Source of the DNA: Myxococcaceae bacterium
GTDB lineage: Bacteria; Myxococcota; Myxococcia; Myxococcales; Myxococcaceae
Assembly (NCBI GenBank): GCA_019694575.1
Contig: JAIBBR010000029.1
Location: 1-42,905 of the forward strand
DNA length: 42,905 nt
Direction: 5' to 3'
The notes under the pieces are model-generated. The model searched no databases. It was not told the DNA's origin and worked only from the letters and a program-made list of their open reading frames with translations. Positions 1 to 9,595 of this stretch are shown here, one piece after another; within the stretch, counting starts at the first letter, position 1; every line of letters starts with the position of its first letter. The position numbers and the translations under genes are program-made.

Positions 1-2
1 TA

Positions 3-300
3 GCGCTTCTTTTGGCGCCGCGGTCGAAGTTGAGCACGCACCGAAGCGGCGATGGTGTCGAAGAGCTGGTGCGCACTTTGGTGGGCCGCGCCGAAGTGCT
101 GACCCTCGATGAAGAGGCCGAAGTGAGGGGGCTGGTCGAGTCGTCGTCACGCACTGCCACGCCGACGGTGCCTTAAGCTCATTTCGCAACTGGGCCGGTT
201 CGCCGAGCCCAAGCTGCACCGCGCGGCGGCGTTGATGGCTGAACCGGCGCTGCGAGAGCACGCCCAGTGGCTCGCTAACCAGGCCAGCCAGGTGCCGTGA
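3..300 (+). CDS. C-terminal fragment of unidentified protein with apparent +1 frameshift
   Basis: The frame beginning at base 3 is open from the window edge to a TAA at 174-176 (57 residues, ending TATPTVP). If base T174 is skipped, reading continues from AAG at 175 with KLISQLGRFAEPKLHRAAAL and on to TGA at 298-300. The two parts join smoothly as ...TVP-KLISQ, and the second part has the charged/Ala-rich composition of real coding sequence and no start codon of its own near the junction. This looks like one reading frame split by an extra T, a true frameshift mutation, or a programmed +1 shift at CCT-TAA-G. The family is not recognised. The gene converges on the rRNA methyltransferase gene, leaving only 6 bases between the stops. 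Confidence 0.5.
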
Positions 301-306
301 GGCGCT

Positions 307-1446
307 CTACAGCTGGTAGCTCAGCTGCTGGCATTCAATCGGGCCGTTCCACATGCTGCGCCGCATCGTCGGCCGCTTGTGGAACGCGCTTTCGAATGCT
401 GAATTGCCGCACAGCATCGACGCGCGCCAGCCTTTCCATTCGGCCAGCGCCTCACCCAGCTGGTAGTAAAACGTCTTCATGCCTTTTTGCCCGCCGGCGG
501 TCAGGCGATCTCCATAGGGTGGGTTGCTGACGATGAGCCCCGCCTTGCCTTTCAGCATGGGCGCAACCATCACGTCGGCCACTTCGATTTTCACGTAGCG
601 TTCCAACCCCGCGCGGCGCACGTTGTGCTGGGCCGCGGCCACGGCTTCTTCATCACGGTCGCGCCCGACAATGGCTTCGGGGGGCCCGCGCAATTGCCCT
701 TCGGCTTCGGCTTTCAAGTCGGCCAGAATCGCTTTTGCTTCAACGCCCATTTTCGGCCAGCGCTCGACGTCGAATGAACGCTTCAACCCGGGGGGCCGCC
801 GCATGGCGATGAAGGCCGCTTCAATCAGCAGCGTGCCTGAACCGCACATGGGGTCGACCAGCGGTAACTTCGGCTCATACTGCGCGGCCTGCAGCACCGC
901 GGCGGCGAGCGTTTCTTTGAGCGGCGCGGTGGTGCTTTCTACCCGGTAGCCTCGGCGGTTGAGCGGTTCGCCACACAAGTCTAACGAGAGCGAGAGCGTG
1001 GTTTTCGCCAGGTGCGCCACCACGCGCAATTGTGGGTTTCGCGTGTCGACGTCGGGCCGGGAGCCGAGTTTTTCGCGCAGACGGTCGACCAAGGCGTCTT
1101 TGATTTTCAGCGCCACGAAGCCCGAATGGGTGTGCTCGCTTTCGCGCAGCGTGGCGTCGACCGCGAAGGTCGAGCTGGGCGTGAAGTGCTCTTCCCACGG
1201 CACCTGCTTCACCGCGTCGTACAAACCGTCGGCGCCCTTCGCTTCGAATTCACCCAAGGGGTACAGCACCCGCATGGCGATGCGTGAATGCAGGCAAACA
1301 CGCAGCGCTTCGTGCAGGTTGGCCGAGAAGCGAACGCCTCCCCGGCCTTGTTTCACCTTGGCAATGCCCAAGTCATTGAGCTCCGAGACGAGCAGGTCTT
1401 CAGTGCTTTTGGCCGCGGTCGCGAAGAGATCGAGTCGTTTGGGCAT
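307..1446 (-). CDS. rlmL: THUMP-domain 23S rRNA (guanine-N2)-methyltransferase, RlmL-like short form
   Basis: 379 aa, cytoplasmic. An N-terminal ferredoxin-like/THUMP RNA-binding region covers about residues 5-155. A class I SAM-dependent methyltransferase domain follows, with motif I DPMCGSGT at 198-205 and the N2-guanine methyltransferase motif NPPYG at 308-312. Family knowledge: this domain pair matches the N-terminal half of E. coli RlmKL, which makes m2G2445 in 23S rRNA, and the stand-alone YpsC-type enzymes of other bacteria. The RlmK half found in gamma-proteobacteria is absent, as is usual outside that group. The ATG at 1446 directly precedes the conserved start of the fold. It lies 14 bases downstream of the ftsK stop on the same strand, so the two are probably cotranscribed. 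The exact target base is inferred from the family. Confidence 0.85.
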   Translation of the reverse strand: MPKRLDLFATAAKSTEDLLVSELNDLGIAKVKQGRGGVRFSANLHEALRVCLHSRIAMRVLYPLGEFEAKGADGLYDAVKQVPWEEHFTPSSTFAVDATLRESEHTHSGFVALKIKDALVDRLREKLGSRPDVDTRNPQLRVVAHLAKTTLSLSLDLCGEPLNRRGYRVESTTAPLKETLAAAVLQAAQYEPKLPLVDPMCGSGTLLIEAAFIAMRRPPGLKRSFDVERWPKMGVEAKAILADLKAEAEGQLRGPPEAIVGRDRDEEAVAAAQHNVRRAGLERYVKIEVADVMVAPMLKGKAGLIVSNPPYGDRLTAGGQKGMKTFYYQLGEALAEWKGWRASMLCGNSAFESAFHKRPTMRRSMWNGPIECQQLSYQL

Positions 1447-1460
1447 CGAGAAAGAGGCCC

Positions 1461-4400
1461 TTACAACATCGCCCCGGCGCCGGGCATCTCACCCACGGGG
1501 CGAATCAACACATCGCGAGGTTTGGCGCCGTCGGCCGCGCCCACCATGCCGTCGCGCTCCATGCGTTCAATCATGCGGGCGGCGCGGTTGTAGCCAATGC
1601 GCATTTTGCGTTGGAGCATCGAGATAGATACCTGCTTCATCTCTGAAACGATGGCCACGGCTTGATCATACAGCTCGTCAGACAGGTCATCTTCGATGCC
1701 GCCTTCGCTCGCTTCTTCTTCACGCGGCTTGAGAATGGTGTCGTCGAAGACCGGCTTGCCTTGCGCTTTCAGGTGATCGACCGCCCGTTTGATTTCTTTT
1801 TCTGACACGAAGCAGCCGTGCACGCGCTGCAGGTGCGCGCTGGTGGGCGGCATAATCAACATGTCGCCCATGCCGAGCAGCGCTTCGGCGCCCACGGTGC
1901 CGAGAATCGTCATCGAGTCGGGCTTCGAGCGCAGCATGAAGCTGATGCGCGTGGGGAAGTTGGCCTTGATGACGCCGGTGACCACGTCAGTCGAGGGCCG
2001 TTGCGTCGCCACCATGAGGTGAATGCCGGCGGCACGCGCCATTTGCGCCAAACGGGCAATCGACGTTTCCACCTCTTTCGAAGCCACCATCATCAAGTCG
2101 GCGAGCTCGTCGATAATCACCACGATGTAAGGCAGCTTCTTGCGCTCGGCCGGCGCGTCGGCGGCGTTGGCTTCGGCCGCGGCGGCCAGCGCGGCCACTT
2201 CTTCGGGCGTGGGCACCGCCTCGGCGTCGACGCGAATCTCGGCTTCTTTCGCGGTCTCTTTCAGTTCCACCGCCACTGGCAAAGACAGCCCTTCGCGTGG
2301 GTCAGACGTTTCGGCCTGCGGCGAGGGCACGCCGATGCTGGGCGTGCCGGTCTCTTCAGACGGAGCCGCAGCCGCCTGGGCCGTTTCATCACCCACGTCG
2401 ACAATCAGCATTTTGCGCTTCTTGCCGGTGGGCGTGGGCGCGGGCGCGTTGACGGCCTTGGTTTCAATCACGGCGTCTTTCGCACCGGTCTTCTTCTTTT
2501 GCTCAGCCTCGAGCTGTTGGTTGTAGCTGGCAATGTTGCGCACGCCGGCCTCTGAAAGCAGCTTGTACCGGCGTGACATTTCGTCGACCGCCCACTGCAG
2601 CGCGAGTGACGCTTTGCGCGGGTCGGTCACCACGGGCAGCAACAAATGTGGAATGCCCTCGTACACCGAGAGCTCGAGCATTTTCGGGTCGACCATGATG
2701 AAGCGCACTTCTTCAGGTGTGCTCTTGAGCAAAATGCTCATAATCATCGCGTTCACCGCCACCGACTTGCCTGAGCCCGTGGTGCCGGCCATCAGCAAGT
2801 GAGGCGCTTTGGCCAAGTCGAAGACGTAGGGCATGCCTTCGATGTCTTTGCCCAAGCACATGGTGAGCCGCGACGACGATTTTTGAAAGGCGTCTTGCTC
2901 GGCGATTTCTTTCAAGAAAACCGTCTCGCGGTCTTTGTTCGGCACTTCGATACCCACCACGCCCTTGCCGGGAATGGGCGCCACGATGCGCACCCGCATC
3001 GCCTCCATCGCCATCGCCAAGTCGTCGGCCAAGCCGGCGATGCGCGAAATCTTGATGCCCGGGCCGGGCTGAAATTCGTACATCGTCACCACCGGGCCAG
3101 GGCGAATTTCCACCACCTCGCCTTCGATGCCGAAATCGGCCAGTTTGGCGCGCAGTTTTTCGGCGGTGCTGAAAAACGCTTCTTTGTCGACCTGGGTGCG
3201 CTCTTTCTTGTCGACTTCCAACACGTCAATCGGCGGCGTGCTGAAGCTCTTGCGGTCGCCCACGAATTCGAACTGCTCCTGTTCTTTTTTCTTCGTCGGC
3301 TTGGGAGGCGCTTTCGGTTCGACAATCACCGGCATGCGTGCGAGCGCCGCCGAAGAAGGTGGTGGCAAATGGGCCAGCGTGGCCACCGCGCTGTCGGTGA
3401 TGCCCGGCGCGGCCTTGGCTGTCACCGCGCTGGCGGCGACCGCGGGAGCGGCAGTCGCGACGTCAGTCAACGGCATGGGCTGCGCCTCAGGTGAAGCGGC
3501 GTTTGCCAAAGGCTCGACCAGGTTCGGCTTGCGGCTCTTTTTCTCGACGGGCGCGGGCAAAGGCGGCGGCTGCGGAGCCGGTTTGGGCAATGACATCGCC
3601 CATGCCGGCTCATGGCCTATCGCTTCAGAAAGCGGCAGCGGTGTCATGGGCAGCGGAGGAGGCATGGGCGGTTCTTGCCGCGCACGTTCACGGTCTTCGC
3701 GCACTTGGCGCTTCGTCTCACGCTCAGCCAAGCGGGCGTCTTTGGCGGCCTGGCGCGCAGCGCGTGCGGCTTCGACTCCGGCTTTGACGCGGGCTGCTTC
3801 AGCGTCGGCTTCTTCGGCTTCTTGCACCGCGCTTTCCATTTCTAACAGCTCGCGCTCTTTCTCTTCGAGCTGCGCCAAAAAGGCGGCTTCTTCTTCGGCG
3901 GCTTTTTCAGCCGCTGCTTTCTGGGTGGCACGCCGCTCTTGGTAGTGCTCCCACAATGAAGTTGCCATTACCCGCGCGCGCAACGCCGCCCACTGCAGGC
4001 CGCCCCACACCATGGCGCAGAAGCGCAAGAACGCGAACTGGGTGCCGACAATCAAGGCTACCGCCGCCAACGCGCTCACCAGCACCACCGTGCCGACGGT
4101 CGAAAAAAGGGCCGTCAACGTGCCGGCGACAGAGCTGCCGAGCAAACCGCCCGGGCTGTGGTTGAAGCGAAAGGCGTCTTTTAAAGTCAGCTCGGCCAGT
4201 ACCGCGCTCGAGACGAGCAGCAGCGCCAGGCACAGCACCTGAGGCCAGCGCCGTTTGGCATGGTCTCCACTCACAATGAGCCCCGTCACATAAAAACCGG
4301 CCAGGGGCAGCACGTAGGCGCACACCCCCAAGAAGCCGCGCAGCACTTCGGCCACCGCGTGCCCCACCGGGCCGATGAGGTTGTGAAAGCCAGGGCCCAC

Positions 4401-4592
4401 CCGGTCAGCGGCGTCGAAGGTCGCGACCGAGAGCATCGCCAGCGTGGCGGCGGCGAACACCACCACGCCGATGATGGCTCGCTTGCCCATGCTGGGGGCG
4501 CTCATCTTGGCTTCATTGAGCGCGCGCCGGCGCGAAGTCACTTCTTGGCGCGAGAGCACGCGCTTCTCGCGAATACGTTTGGCTGCCGACAT
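1461..4592 (-). CDS. ftsK: DNA translocase FtsK
   Basis: 1043 aa, inner membrane. About four transmembrane segments lie between residues 38 and 187. An Ala/Glu/Lys coiled-coil and Pro-rich linker spans roughly 215-450, followed by the alpha/beta motor (about 465-950) and a winged-helix gamma domain (about 965-1031) that in the family reads KOPS/SRS polarity sequences. The Walker A motif AGTTGSGKS is at 602-610 and the Walker B strand YIVVIIDEL at 822-830. It pumps DNA at the septum and activates XerCD at dif. Oddity: residues about 697-818, between Walker A and Walker B, form a long low-complexity Ala/Pro/Glu/Lys insert where typical FtsK proteins have a few tens of residues. The ATG at 4592 lies downstream of a good sigma-70-like promoter. 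Confidence 0.95.
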   Translation of the reverse strand: MSAAKRIREKRVLSRQEVTSRRRALNEAKMSAPSMGKRAIIGVVVFAAATLAMLSVATFDAADRVGPGFHNLIGPVGHAVAEVLRGFLGVCAYVLPLAGFYVTGLIVSGDHAKRRWPQVLCLALLLVSSAVLAELTLKDAFRFNHSPGGLLGSSVAGTLTALFSTVGTVVLVSALAAVALIVGTQFAFLRFCAMVWGGLQWAALRARVMATSLWEHYQERRATQKAAAEKAAEEEAAFLAQLEEKERELLEMESAVQEAEEADAEAARVKAGVEAARAARQAAKDARLAERETKRQVREDRERARQEPPMPPPLPMTPLPLSEAIGHEPAWAMSLPKPAPQPPPLPAPVEKKSRKPNLVEPLANAASPEAQPMPLTDVATAAPAVAASAVTAKAAPGITDSAVATLAHLPPPSSAALARMPVIVEPKAPPKPTKKKEQEQFEFVGDRKSFSTPPIDVLEVDKKERTQVDKEAFFSTAEKLRAKLADFGIEGEVVEIRPGPVVTMYEFQPGPGIKISRIAGLADDLAMAMEAMRVRIVAPIPGKGVVGIEVPNKDRETVFLKEIAEQDAFQKSSSRLTMCLGKDIEGMPYVFDLAKAPHLLMAGTTGSGKSVAVNAMIMSILLKSTPEEVRFIMVDPKMLELSVYEGIPHLLLPVVTDPRKASLALQWAVDEMSRRYKLLSEAGVRNIASYNQQLEAEQKKKTGAKDAVIETKAVNAPAPTPTGKKRKMLIVDVGDETAQAAAAPSEETGTPSIGVPSPQAETSDPREGLSLPVAVELKETAKEAEIRVDAEAVPTPEEVAALAAAAEANAADAPAERKKLPYIVVIIDELADLMMVASKEVETSIARLAQMARAAGIHLMVATQRPSTDVVTGVIKANFPTRISFMLRSKPDSMTILGTVGAEALLGMGDMLIMPPTSAHLQRVHGCFVSEKEIKRAVDHLKAQGKPVFDDTILKPREEEASEGGIEDDLSDELYDQAVAIVSEMKQVSISMLQRKMRIGYNRAARMIERMERDGMVGAADGAKPRDVLIRPVGEMPGAGAML

Positions 4593-4628
4593 CTTCAGAC
4601 ACCCCTGTGGTGATGTGTTGCAATGTCG

Positions 4629-4656
4629 AGTGTAGGGAGGGGTGACCGAGGGTCAA
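4629..4656 (-). promoter_or_regulatory. candidate ftsK promoter
   Basis: Reading the minus strand, TTGACC (4656-4651) and TACACT (4634-4629) are separated by 16 bases. The -10 box ends 36 bases before the ftsK start codon. Both hexamers are close to sigma-70 consensus. The intergenic region also serves the divergent gene at 4739. Confidence 0.5.
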
Positions 4657-4738
4657 TTTTCCGGCCCTCTCTTTGGTCTCAAGGTGGTGATTTTCCGCCG
4701 AAAATTTCAAGTCTGAACTAGGGTTTGTTTTAAGGTCC

Positions 4739-6388
4739 ATGGACGTCAGCTGCCCCCGTTGTAAAACGGAGTACGAGTTCGACGACGCGCGTGTGCCGGA
4801 AGCCGGCGTCACGGTGAAGTGCACCCAATGCAGCCATGTCTTTCGCGTCAAGCGCAAGGGGGCGGGAGGCGTGGCGCAAAGCATCGGCCCGGGCCCGGGT
4901 GGCGACGAGGTGTTGCACACCAAGCCGTATGGGCAGACGAAGTGGCCTGACGTGCACGTGGCCCCGCCGGCACCGCCGCGTTCGGCGCCTCCCCGGCCCA
5001 GCGCAACTGTTGAGCCGCTCTTGCCGCCTGCTCCGCCTCCCCGCGAGTGGAAGGTGCGCAACGCCGCGGGCAAAGTTTCTCAGTTTCAAGAGTTGACCAC
5101 GCTGCAGAAGTGGATCATCGAGCGCAAAGTCAGCCGCGACGACGAAATCAGCCTCACCGGCGAAACGTGGAAAAGCCTGGGCGCTATTGCCGAGCTCTCG
5201 AGCTTTTTTCAAGTGGTCGAAGAGGCGCAGCGCGGCCGCGAGCTCGACGCGATGGCTGGGCAGCACGCCACGGTGCCCTCGATAGAAAGCCCGATGGCCG
5301 CCCGGCCGCCGCCGCCCGAAGACGACGAAGCCGCGTTGGCCTCGCTGCCCATCAGTGCGCCGCGTTTGCGCAAGGGAACGCCAACGGTACCGCCTGCTCC
5401 CCCCAGTGGCTTAGACCCGCAGGTGTCTTTGCGGCCTTTTCCCAAGCTGAATACGCCCATTCGCGAAATTCAGTCGCCGCAGGTGCGCATGAATGCCCCG
5501 CTGGGTGACGAACGCCAGCCGGTGCGCACCGCGCCGCTGCAAGAGCGCCCCATCGATGAGCGCGCGGTGAAAATGCAGGCTGCGCCACCGCACGAAGACA
5601 TCGAAGAAACCGACGAAGAAATAGCCACATTCTCTGGCGTGGCAACCGGCGGTGCGGGCAAATGGTGGGGCCTGCTCTTGGTGGCGGTGGGCGCGTTCGG
5701 CGGTGGTGCATGGTATTTCTTGTCATGGGCCCCTGAACAGGCGCGGCTCAAGGCCGAGCGCGAGCAGCAACTGTGGGCGGCCAAAGAGAAAGAAAAGGCC
5801 GAGGCCGCGAAAGCCGTGGTCGACGCGGGTGCGGCCGAAAGAACGCCTGACACCACAGTGGCGCCCGTGGTGGTTGCCCCGGCCATCGACGCGGGAGCCG
5901 TCGTGGCGATGGCCATGGCGATGATGACTGACGCCGGCCTTCCGCTGAGCGCTGAAGTCGATGCAGGCAGGGCATTGACCGCGACGGGCAGCGAAGACGC
6001 GGGTGCCAAAGCCGAGCCGGTGCGTGACTACGACTATTACCTGTCGCAAGGTGACCGGCTGCGCGACCGCGAAAAGTCTGAAGCGGCGTTGGCTGCGTAC
6101 GGCAAAGCCGTCGACTTGAGCCCCGACCGCGCCGAAGCGTACGCCGGCCGTGGGTTGGCCTTGCTCGACTTGGGCCGCAGCGAGCAAGGTGAAGCCGCGC
6201 TCCAACAAGCGCTCAAGCTCAACCGCCGTTACGGCCCCGCTATCATGGGCCTCGCTGAAGCGTACAAGGGCATGGGTGAGAACGACAAAGCCCTCGAGTA
6301 CTACCAACTGTACCTAGAACGGTTACCCAACGGTCTTGAAGCGAACGTGGCCAAGAGCAACATCGAACGGCTAAAGAAGTCGCCATGA
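4739..6388 (+). CDS. Zinc-ribbon / GYF-like / TPR membrane protein
   Basis: 549 aa. The N-terminus is an MJ0042-type zinc ribbon with CxxC pairs at C5/C8 and C28/C31. After a Pro-rich linker, residues about 103-160 resemble a GYF_2/DUF4339-like fold (WKVRN..., then the helix TLQKWIIERK and GETWKSLG). A Pro/acidic linker leads to one transmembrane helix at about 308-330, an Ala/Glu/Lys helix, a DAG-rich linker, and at least three TPR-like repeats at about 430-535. With one membrane span the zinc ribbon should be cytoplasmic and the TPRs periplasmic. Such architectures are common in myxobacteria. Specific function is unknown; a scaffold role is inference. Its stop overlaps the gatC start by 4 bases (ATGA), suggesting cotranscription with gatCAB. 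Confidence 0.8.
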   Translation: MDVSCPRCKTEYEFDDARVPEAGVTVKCTQCSHVFRVKRKGAGGVAQSIGPGPGGDEVLHTKPYGQTKWPDVHVAPPAPPRSAPPRPSATVEPLLPPAPPPREWKVRNAAGKVSQFQELTTLQKWIIERKVSRDDEISLTGETWKSLGAIAELSSFFQVVEEAQRGRELDAMAGQHATVPSIESPMAARPPPPEDDEAALASLPISAPRLRKGTPTVPPAPPSGLDPQVSLRPFPKLNTPIREIQSPQVRMNAPLGDERQPVRTAPLQERPIDERAVKMQAAPPHEDIEETDEEIATFSGVATGGAGKWWGLLLVAVGAFGGGAWYFLSWAPEQARLKAEREQQLWAAKEKEKAEAAKAVVDAGAAERTPDTTVAPVVVAPAIDAGAVVAMAMAMMTDAGLPLSAEVDAGRALTATGSEDAGAKAEPVRDYDYYLSQGDRLRDREKSEAALAAYGKAVDLSPDRAEAYAGRGLALLDLGRSEQGEAALQQALKLNRRYGPAIMGLAEAYKGMGENDKALEYYQLYLERLPNGLEANVAKSNIERLKKSP

Positions 6389-6672
6389 AGCTTTCGGTTG
6401 ATGACGTGCGGCACGTGGCGCGGCTGGCGGCGTTGCGTCTGAGCCCCGAAGAAGAGAACGCCTTTCGCGGCCAGCTTGAAGACGTGCTTGGCGCGATGAG
6501 CGAACTTGCGACTTTGCCTACCGCGGCCGTGCCCGCCATGTGCTACGTGCAAGGCGACGGCGGGGCGACCCGGGCCGACGTGGTGCAGGGCGAATTGGGG
6601 CTCGAAAAGGCGCTGCAAAACGCGCCGGCACGCGTTGGCTCTCATTTCGCGGTTCCCAAAATCATCGAGTGA
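6385..6672 (+). CDS. gatC: Asp/Glu-tRNA(Asn/Gln) amidotransferase subunit C
   Basis: 95 aa, normal length for GatC. The opening region LSVDDVRHVARLAALRLSPE matches the conserved N-terminal helix of the family. GatC wraps around and stabilises GatA at the GatA-GatB interface of the cytoplasmic amidotransferase, which converts mischarged Glu-tRNA(Gln) and/or Asp-tRNA(Asn). The start codon overlaps the preceding stop by 4 bases, and gatA follows after 6 bases, giving the classic gatC-gatA-gatB order. Confidence 0.95.
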   Translation: MKLSVDDVRHVARLAALRLSPEEENAFRGQLEDVLGAMSELATLPTAAVPAMCYVQGDGGATRADVVQGELGLEKALQNAPARVGSHFAVPKIIE

Positions 6673-6678
6673 TTTGAG

Positions 6679-8163
6679 ATGAACTGCACCGCGCTTTCAT
6701 TGACGCAGCTTTCTGGGCGGCTGGCCGAAAAGGCGTTGAGCAGCGTTGAGGCCACCGAAGCCTGCCTGCGCCGCGTAGAGCAGGTAGACCCGAAAGTGAA
6801 GTCGTTCATTCGCGTCGACCGCGACGGAGCCCTGCGCGCGGCCCAAGCCTCTGACGCGCGGCGGGCGGCGGGCAAAACCGTGGGCGTGCTCGACGGCGTG
6901 CCGGTGGCGCTCAAAGACATGTTGCTCACCGAAGGTTTAGAGACGACGGCGGGCTCCAAAATTCTGCGGGGCTTCATTCCTCCCTATGACGCCACGGTGG
7001 TGCGGCTTTTGCGCGAGGCGGGAGCGCCGATTTTGGGCAAGTTGAACCAAGACGAGTTCGCGATGGGCTCGTCGACCGAAAGCAGCGCATTTGGGCCCAC
7101 GCACAACCCGTGGGACTTAAGCCGCACTCCGGGAGGCTCTTCGGGAGGCAGCGCCGCCGCGGTGGCCGCTCAACTGTGCTTCGGCGCGCTCGGCACCGAC
7201 ACCGGAGGCTCGATTCGCCAGCCCGCGGCGATGACCAACACGGTGGGCGTAAAGCCAACGTACGGCCGGGTGTCGCGCTACGGGGTGATTGCGTATGCCA
7301 GCTCGTTTGATCAGGTCGGCCCCATTACCCGAACGGTGGCTGACGCCGCGGCGATGCTCCAGGTGCTGGCCCGGCATGACGCACGTGATGCCACTTCACA
7401 CCGCGTCGATGCGCCCGACTATTCGCAGGGCCTCGAAGGCGGCGTGCGGGGGCTGCGCATTGGCGTGCCGAAAGAATATTTTGGTGACGGGTTAGACAGC
7501 GAAGTGGGCGAAGCGGTGCAGCGCGCGGCGAAGGTGTTTGAAAAGCTCGGCGCCACGCTGACCGACATTTCGTTGCCGCACACGCGGTACGCCCTGGCCA
7601 CGTACTACGTGCTCGCGCCGGCCGAAGCCTCGTCGAACTTGGCGCGCTACGACGGCATTCGCTATGGCCACCGGGCGCAAGGCATTAAGTCGCTCAAAGA
7701 CTTATACGCCACCACGCGCAGCGAAGGCTTCGGCCCCGAAGTGAAGCGCCGCATCATGCTGGGCACTTACGCGCTCTCGGCCGGTTACTACGACGCGTAC
7801 TACCGAAAAGCGCAGCAAGTGCGCACGCTGGTGCAGCGAGACTTTCAGAGCGCGTTTCAAAATGTCGACGTGGTGTTGTCGCCCACGTCTCCCGTGCCCG
7901 CGTTTCGTCTCGGCGAAAAGACCCAGAGCCCGCTCGCGATGTACTTGATGGACGTGCTGACCTTGCCTTGCAACTTGGCCGGGCTGCCAGGCGTGTCGGT
8001 GCCGTGCGGTTTCACCCGCGGTGGTTTGCCCATGGGGTTACAGCTGCTCGGCCGGCCTTTCGACGAAGCGGGGCTGCTCCAAGCGGCGCGCGCCTTCGAG
8101 CGAGAACACGACTTCAGCTCCCGGTGGCCCCCCCTGACGAGAGACGCCCGTGCCGATTGCTGA
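6679..8163 (+). CDS. gatA: Asp/Glu-tRNA(Asn/Gln) amidotransferase subunit A (amidase)
   Basis: 494 aa. This amidase-signature enzyme hydrolyses glutamine and passes ammonia to GatB. The Ser-cisSer-Lys triad is visible: Lys79 in VALKD, cis-Ser154 in PGGSSGGS and nucleophile Ser178 in [12 protein letters not shown]. These positions match the numbering known for S. aureus GatA. The length is typical. Its last 14 bases overlap the GTG start of gatB, indicating translational coupling. Confidence 0.97.
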   Translation: MNCTALSLTQLSGRLAEKALSSVEATEACLRRVEQVDPKVKSFIRVDRDGALRAAQASDARRAAGKTVGVLDGVPVALKDMLLTEGLETTAGSKILRGFIPPYDATVVRLLREAGAPILGKLNQDEFAMGSSTESSAFGPTHNPWDLSRTPGGSSGGSAAAVAAQLCFGALGTDTGGSIRQPAAMTNTVGVKPTYGRVSRYGVIAYASSFDQVGPITRTVADAAAMLQVLARHDARDATSHRVDAPDYSQGLEGGVRGLRIGVPKEYFGDGLDSEVGEAVQRAAKVFEKLGATLTDISLPHTRYALATYYVLAPAEASSNLARYDGIRYGHRAQGIKSLKDLYATTRSEGFGPEVKRRIMLGTYALSAGYYDAYYRKAQQVRTLVQRDFQSAFQNVDVVLSPTSPVPAFRLGEKTQSPLAMYLMDVLTLPCNLAGLPGVSVPCGFTRGGLPMGLQLLGRPFDEAGLLQAARAFEREHDFSSRWPPLTRDARADC

Positions 8164-9595
8164 CTTTCAACCTGTCATCGGGCTCGAAGTGCACGCCCAG
8201 CTGCTTACCGAGAGCAAAATTTTTTCGGGCGCATCGACCGGTTTCGGCGCCGAACCCAACCTTCACACCACCGAAGTATGCCTTGGCCTGCCGGGTGCGT
8301 TGCCGGTGTTGAACGAGAAAGTGGTGCACATGGCGGTGCGCGCGGGTTTGGCGCTCAACTGCCAAATTCGCCTGCACAGCGTGTGGGCGCGCAAGCACTA
8401 TTTCTACCCAGACTTGCCGAAGGGCTACCAAATCACCCAGTACGAAGAGCCGATTTGCGAGCACGGCAACTTGGTTTTCCCTTTCGGTGACACCGAGAAG
8501 TCAGTGCGCATTCTTCGCATTCATATGGAGGAAGACGCCGGCAAAAACATTCATCAAGGTGCGCAGTCGCTGGTCGACTTGAACCGCGCCGGCACGCCGT
8601 TGCTCGAAATCGTTAGCGAGCCTGACTTGCGCAGCGCCGACGAAGCGGCTGAATACTTGAAGGCCCTGCGCGATATTTTGGTGTACCTCGGCGTCAACGA
8701 CGGCAATTTAGAAGAAGGCAGCTTTCGCTGCGACGCCAACGTCAGCGTGATGAAAAAGGGCGCCACTGAATTCGGCACCCGCGTTGAATTGAAGAATTTG
8801 AATTCCTTTCGCTTCGTGAAGCAGGCCATCGACTACGAGATTGCGCGGCAGGTAGAGCTCGTCGAAGGCGGCGGCAAGGTAGAGCAAGAGACGCGGCTCT
8901 TCGACACCCAGCGCGGTGAAACACGGGCGATGCGGGGCAAAGAAGACGCGCGCGACTACCGCTATTTCCCCGACCCTGATTTGCCGCCGCTGGTGCTGGA
9001 GCCGGCCTTCGTTGATGGCATCAAAGCCACGTTGCCCGAGCTGCCTTTGGCCAAGGTGCGTCGCTATGTCGACGTGCTCGGTTTGTCTGAATATGACGCG
9101 CGGCTGCTCACCGCTGACAAAGCGTTGGCCGCGTTCTTTGAGTCAGCGCTGGCCCATTATGGCGACGCGAAGAAGCTCGCCAACTGGTGTCTGGGAGAGC
9201 TTTCGCGCCAGGTGAACGAGAAGGGCGTGGCGCTGACGCAGGTGAAAGTGACGCCGGTGCAACTGGCGGGTCTGCTCCAAGCCATCGATGGCAAAACCGT
9301 GTCGAACAACGCCGCCAAAGAAGTCTTCGGAGCGATGTTCGAGAGTGGGCGTGATGCGCAGAGCGTGATTGCTGAAAAAGGCCTCGGGCAAGTTTCAGAC
9401 ACGGGCGCCATCGAGGCGGTGGTGAATGACATTCTCGCCCGGCACCCCGCTGAGGTGGCGCAGTACAAAGCAGGCAAAGTGCAGGTGTTCGGCTTCTTCG
9501 TCGGGCAGGTGATGCGCGCGATGAAGGGCAAGGGCAACCCGCAGACGGTGAACGAGCTGCTCAAGGCAAAGCTTAAGCTGACGCGCGCGTTTTAG
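8150..9595 (+). CDS. gatB: Asp/Glu-tRNA(Asn/Gln) amidotransferase subunit B
   Basis: 481 aa. This is the kinase/transamidase subunit that activates the misacylated tRNA and receives ammonia from GatA. The N-terminus [13 protein letters not shown] is the family hallmark. The region with [11 protein letters not shown] and the later [11 protein letters not shown] block is conserved, and the C-terminal helical plus YqeY-like tail is present, so the protein is full length. The GTG start at 8150 is chosen because [13 protein letters not shown] aligns with known GatB N-termini. It overlaps gatA by 14 bases. The stop overlaps the convergent neighbour's stop by 4 bases. Confidence 0.97.
   Translation: MPIADFQPVIGLEVHAQLLTESKIFSGASTGFGAEPNLHTTEVCLGLPGALPVLNEKVVHMAVRAGLALNCQIRLHSVWARKHYFYPDLPKGYQITQYEEPICEHGNLVFPFGDTEKSVRILRIHMEEDAGKNIHQGAQSLVDLNRAGTPLLEIVSEPDLRSADEAAEYLKALRDILVYLGVNDGNLEEGSFRCDANVSVMKKGATEFGTRVELKNLNSFRFVKQAIDYEIARQVELVEGGGKVEQETRLFDTQRGETRAMRGKEDARDYRYFPDPDLPPLVLEPAFVDGIKATLPELPLAKVRRYVDVLGLSEYDARLLTADKALAAFFESALAHYGDAKKLANWCLGELSRQVNEKGVALTQVKVTPVQLAGLLQAIDGKTVSNNAAKEVFGAMFESGRDAQSVIAEKGLGQVSDTGAIEAVVNDILARHPAEVAQYKAGKVQVFGFFVGQVMRAMKGKGNPQTVNELLKAKLKLTRAF

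Noticed and set aside
2799-3494. Long plus-strand open frame opposite ftsK
   Set aside because: It is rich in His/Arg/Gly, a sign of antisense reading of GC-rich coding sequence, and ftsK motifs on the other strand are unambiguous.
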